Assembly (NCBI RefSeq): GCF_037392515.1
Contig: NC_090290.1
Span: forward strand, 55,874,753-55,938,752
Direction of reading: 5' to 3'
DNA length: 64,000 bases
From: Haliotis asinina
Taxonomy: Eukaryota > Mollusca > Gastropoda > Lepetellida > Haliotidae
Shown: positions 59,001 to 64,000 of the stretch, piece by piece
Position numbering within the stretch: position 1 is the stretch's first letter
Layout: every line of letters starts with the position of its first letter
Position numbers and translations under genes: made by a program
Notes under the pieces: generated by a model
Database searches by the model: none
What the model saw: only the letters and a program-made list of their open reading frames with translations
What the model was told of the DNA's origin: nothing

Positions 59001-62000
59001 GTTTACCTCTACATAACACCGACGTTTACCTCTACATAACACCGACGTTTACCTCTACATAACACCGACGTTTACCTCTGCATAACACTGCCGTTTACCG
59101 CTACATAACACCGACGTTTACTGCTACATAACACCGACGTTTACCTCTACATAACACCAACGTTTACCTCTACATAACGCAAACGTTTACCTTTGCGTAA
59201 CACCGACGTTTACTTCTACATAACACCGACGTCTACCTCTACATAACACCGACGTTTACCTCTACATAACACCGACGTTTACCTCTACATAACACCGACG
59301 TTTACCTCTACACAACACCGGTACCGACGTTTACCTCTAAATAACACCGACGTTTACCTCTGCATAACACCGACGTTTACCTCTACATAACATTGACGTT
59401 TACCTCTACATAGCACCGACGTTTACCTCTCCATAACACCGACGTTTACCTCTACATAACACCGACGTTTACCTCTACATAACACCGACGTTTACCTCTA
59501 CATAACACCGGTACCGACGTTTACCTCTACATAACACCGCCGTTTACCTCTGCATAACACCGACGTTTACCTCTGCATAACACTGACGTTTACCTCTACA
59601 TAACACCGACGCTTACCTCTACATAACACCGGTACCGACGTTTACCTCTACATAACACCGACGTTTACCTCTGCATAACACCGACGTTTACCTCTGCACA
59701 ACACTGACGTTTACCGATACATAACACTGACGTTTACCTCTACATAGCACCGACGTTTACCTCTACAAAACACCGACGTTTACCTCTACATAACACCGAC
59801 GTTTACCTCTACATAACGCAAACTTTTACCTTTGCGTAACACCGACGTTTACTTCTACATAACACCGACGTTTACCTCTGCATAACACTGACGTTCACCG
59901 CTACATAACACTGACGTTTACCTCTACATAACACCGACGTTTACCTCTACATACCACCGACGTTTACCGCTACATAACACCGACGTTTACCTCTGCGTAA
60001 CACCGATGTTTACCTTTACATAACACCGACGTTTACCGCTACATAACACCGACGTTTACCTCTGCGTAACACCGATGTTTACCTCTACATAACACCGACG
60101 TTTACCGCTACATAACACCGACGTTTACCTCTACAAAACACCAATGTCTACCTCTGCGTAACACCGACGTTTACCTCTACATAACACCGACGTTTACCTC
60201 TACATAACACCGACGTTTACCTCTGCATAACACTGCCGTTTACCTCTACATAACACCGACGTTTACCTCTACATAATATAGACGTTTACCTCTACATATC
60301 ACCGACGTTTACCGCTACATAACACCGACGTTTACCTCTACATAACACCGACGTTTACCTCTACAAAACACCAATGTTTACCTCTGCGCAACACCGACGT
60401 TTATGTCTACATAACACCGACGTATACCTCTACATAACACCGACGTTTACCTCTGCATAACACTGACGTTTACCGCTACATAACACCGACGTTTACCTCT
60501 ACATAACACCGACGTTTACCTCTACATGACACCGACGTTGACCTCACCGTAACTCCGACGTTTACCTCTACATAACACCGACGTTTACCTCTGCGTAACA
60601 CCGATGTTGACCTCTACATAACACCGACGTTTACTTCTACATAACACCGACGTTTACCTCTACATAATATAGACGTTTACCTCTACATAACACCGACGTT
60701 TACCGCTACATAACACCGACGTTTACCTCTACATAACACCGACGTTTACCGATACAAAACACCAATGTTTACCTCTGCGTAACACCGACGTTTATGTCTA
60801 CATAACACCGACGTATACCTCTACATAACACCGACGTTTATCTCTACATAACACCGACGTTTACCTCTACATAACACCGACGTTTACCTCTACATAAAAC
60901 CGACGTTTACCTCTACATAACACCGACGTTTACCGCTACATAACACCGACGTTTACCTCTGCATAACACCGACGTTTATCTCTACATAACACCGACGTTT
61001 ACCTCTACATAACACCGACGTTAACCTCTACATAACACCGACGTTTATCTCTACATAACACCGACGTTTACCGCTACATAACACCGACGTTTACCTCTGC
61101 ATAACACTGACGTTTACCTCTACATAACACCGACGTTTACCTCTACATAACACCGACGTTTACCGCTACATAACACCGACGTTTACCTCTACATAACACC
61201 AACGTTTACCTCTACATAACGCAAACGTTTACCTTTGCGTAACACCGACGTTTACTTCTACATAACACCGACGTTTACCTCTACATAACACCGACGTTTA
61301 CCTCTACATAACACCGACGTTTACCTCTACATAACACCGACGTTTACCTCTACATAACACCGGTACCGACGTTTACCTCTAAATAACACCGACGTTTACC
61401 TCTGCATAACACCGACGTTTACCTCTACATAACACTGACGTTTACCTCTACATAACACCGACGTTTACCTCTACATAACACCGACGTTTACCTCTACATA
61501 ACACCGACGTTTACCTCTACATAACACCGACGTTTACCTCTACATAACACCGGTACCGACGTTTACCTCTACATAACACCGACGTTTACCTCTGCATAAC
61601 ACCGACGTTTACCTCTGCATAACACTGACGTTTACCTCTACACAACACCGACGTTTACCTCTACATAACACCGGTACCGACGTTTACCTCTACATAACAC
61701 CGACGTTTACCTCTGCATAACACCGACGTTTACCTCTGCATAACACTGACGTTTACCGATACATAACACTGACGTTTACCTCTACATAGCACCGACGTTT
61801 ACCTCTACAAAACACCGACGTTTACCTCTACATAACACCGACGTTTACCTCTACATAACGCAAACTTTTACCTTTGCGTAACACCGACGTCTACTTCTAC
61901 ATAACACCGACGTTTACCTCTGCATAACACTGACGTTCACCGCTACATAACACTGACGTTTACCTCTACATAACACCGACGTTTACCTCTACATACCACC

Positions 62001-64000
62001 GACGTTTACCTCTGCGTAACACCTATGTTTACCTCTACATAACACCGACGTTTACCGCTACATAACACCGACGTTTACCTCTGCGTAACACCGATGTTTA
62101 CCTCTACATAACACCGACGTTTACCTCTACATAACACCGACGTTTACCTCTGCGTAACACCTATGTTTACCTCTACATAACACCGACGTTTACCGCTACA
62201 TAACACCGACGTTTACCTCTGCGTAACACCGATGTTTACCTCTACATAACACCGACGTTTACCTCTACATAACACCGACGTTTACCTCTACAAAATACCA
62301 ATGTCTACCTCTGCGTAACACCGACGTTTACCTCTACATAACACCGACGTTTACCTCTACATAACACCGACGTTTACCTCTGCATAACACTGACGTTTAC
62401 CTCTACATAACACCGACGTCTACCTCTACATAACACCGACGTTTACCTCTACATAACACCGATGTTTACCGCTACATAACACCGACGTTTACCTCTACAT
62501 AACACCGACGTTTACCGATACAAAACACCAATGTTTACCTCTGCGTAACACCGACGTTTATCTCTACATAACACCGACGTTTACCTCTACATAACACCGA
62601 CGTTTACCTCTGCATAACACTGACGTTTACCGCTACATAACACCGACGTTTACCTCTACATAACACCGACGTTTACCTCTACATGACACCGACGTTGACC
62701 TCACCGTAACTCCGACGTTTACCGCTACATAACACCGACGTTTACCTCTGCGTAACACCGATGTTGACCTCTACATAACACCGACGTTTACTTCTACATA
62801 ACACCGACGTTTAACTCTACAAAACACCAATGTTTACCTCTGCGTGACACCGACGTTTATCTCTACATAACACCGACGTTTACCGCTACATAACACCGAC
62901 GTTTACCTCTGCATAACACAGACGTTTACCTCTACATAACACCGACGTTCACCTCTACATAGCACCGACGTTTACCTCTACATAACACCGACGTTTACCT
63001 CTACATAACACCGACGTCTACCTCTACATAACACCGACGTTTATCTCTACATAACACCGACGTTTACCTCTGCATAATACCGACGTTTACCTCTACATAA
63101 CACCGACGTTTACCTCTACATAGCACCGGCGTTTACCTCTACATAACACCGACGTTTACCTCTACATAACACCGACGTTTACCTCTACATAACACCGACG
63201 TATACCTCTACATAACACCGACGTTTACCTCTACAAAACACCGACGTTTACCTCTGCATGACACTGACGTTTACCTCTACATAACACTGGCGTTTACCTC
63301 TACATAGCACCGACGTTTACCGCTACATAACACCGACGTTTACCTCTATATAACACCGACGTTTACCTCTACAAAACACCGGTACCGACGTTTACGTCTA
63401 CATAACACCGACGTTTACCTCTGCATAACACCGACGTTTACCTCTCCATAACACCGACGTTTACCGCTACATAACACTGACGTTTACCTCTACATAGCAC
63501 CGACGTTTACCTCTACAAAACACCGACGTTTACCTCTACATAACACCGACGTTTACCTCTACATAACGCAAACTTTTACCTTTGCGTAACACCGACGTTT
63601 ACTTCTACATAACACCGACGTTTACCTCTGCATAACACTGACGTTTACCGCTACATAACACCGACGTTTACCTCTACATAGCACCGACGTTTACCTCTAC
63701 ATAACACCGACGTTGACCGCTACATAACATCGACGTTTACCTCTGCGTAACACCGATGTTTACCTCTACATAACACCGACGTTTACCGCTACATAACACC
63801 GACGTTTACCTCTACAAAACACCAATGTTTCCCTCTGCGTAACACCGACGTTTATCTCTACATAACACCGACGTTTACCTCTACATAACACTGACGTTTA
63901 CCTCTACATAAAACTGACGTTTACCTCTACATAACACCGACGTTTACCGCTACATAACACCGACGTTTACCTCTGCATAACACTGACGTTTACCTCTACA
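56049..64000. repeat. 23-bp satellite array, about 345 units, with higher-order structure
   Basis: The unit is CGACGTTTACCTCTACATAA plus CAC, head to tail to the window edge. Variants (CGCTACATAA, CTCTGCATAA, CTCTGCGTAA, CAATGT) and a 6-bp CGGTAC insertion recur in a fixed order. For example, GCAAACTTTTACCTTTGCGT occurs near 58,650, 59,818 and 61,859, and GCAAACGTTTACCTTTGCG near 58,013, 59,177 and 61,218. Blocks of about 1.17 kb have been duplicated. Stops occur in all frames, so it is non-coding. Confidence 0.97.

Overview
The window is animal nuclear DNA, most likely from a mollusc and probably an abalone-type gastropod. The genes have introns with GT-AG junctions. One is the nuclear gene for mitochondrial DNA polymerase gamma. 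The interspersed repeats are dominated by elements ending in ACTCACTCACTC, a pattern I associate with abalone (Haliotis). The species call is inference; no search was possible.

Left part (1-9,000): a 42-bp minisatellite (1-966) lies left of the last visible exon of POLG, probably in a POLG intron. POLG is on the minus strand with six coding exons between 1,529 and 6,819, and its 3' part lies off the window. Its introns hold two degenerate tandem repeats and several short retroelements.

Middle part (9,000-32,700): two small secreted-protein genes face each other, one on plus (TATA box 11,160, coding 12,002-16,193) and one on minus (TATA box 25,662, coding 22,950-24,285). Both have a TATA box, a noncoding first exon, coding exons of 61 and 163 nt, a short last exon, and four cysteines at positions 51, 55, 69 and 73 (CX3C-X13-CX3C). 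They are the best candidates here for something undescribed. Around them sit a hAT element, a decayed Tc1, a 744-bp fold-back element, small inverted-repeat elements, a TTAA-flanked element, LINE relics, and a three-level nest of insertions at 26,256-26,932.

Right-middle part (32,782-53,616): one Ty3/gypsy-type LTR retrotransposon on minus, with 206- and 238-bp LTRs, a TTGG target repeat, primer site and polypurine tract. It has been stretched to 20.8 kb by later insertions. These are a nearly full-length I-group LINE (about 46,556-52,570), a block at about 35,830-45,360 holding a decayed coiled-coil ORF, an intact-looking Tc1 transposon, a Sailor-like transposase pseudogene and a cluster of five hairpin repeats, and a duplicated and partly inverted piece at 45,184-46,647.

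Right end (53,617-64,000): two short LINE-derived elements, a LINE reverse transcriptase fragment, and about 8 kb of a 23-bp satellite with higher-order structure that runs off the window.

The 260-bp dispersed elements resemble the I-group LINE at both ends, so they look like miniature derivatives moved by that LINE. Only POLG and the two secreted-protein genes look like working host genes; the rest is repeats and mobile-element remains.
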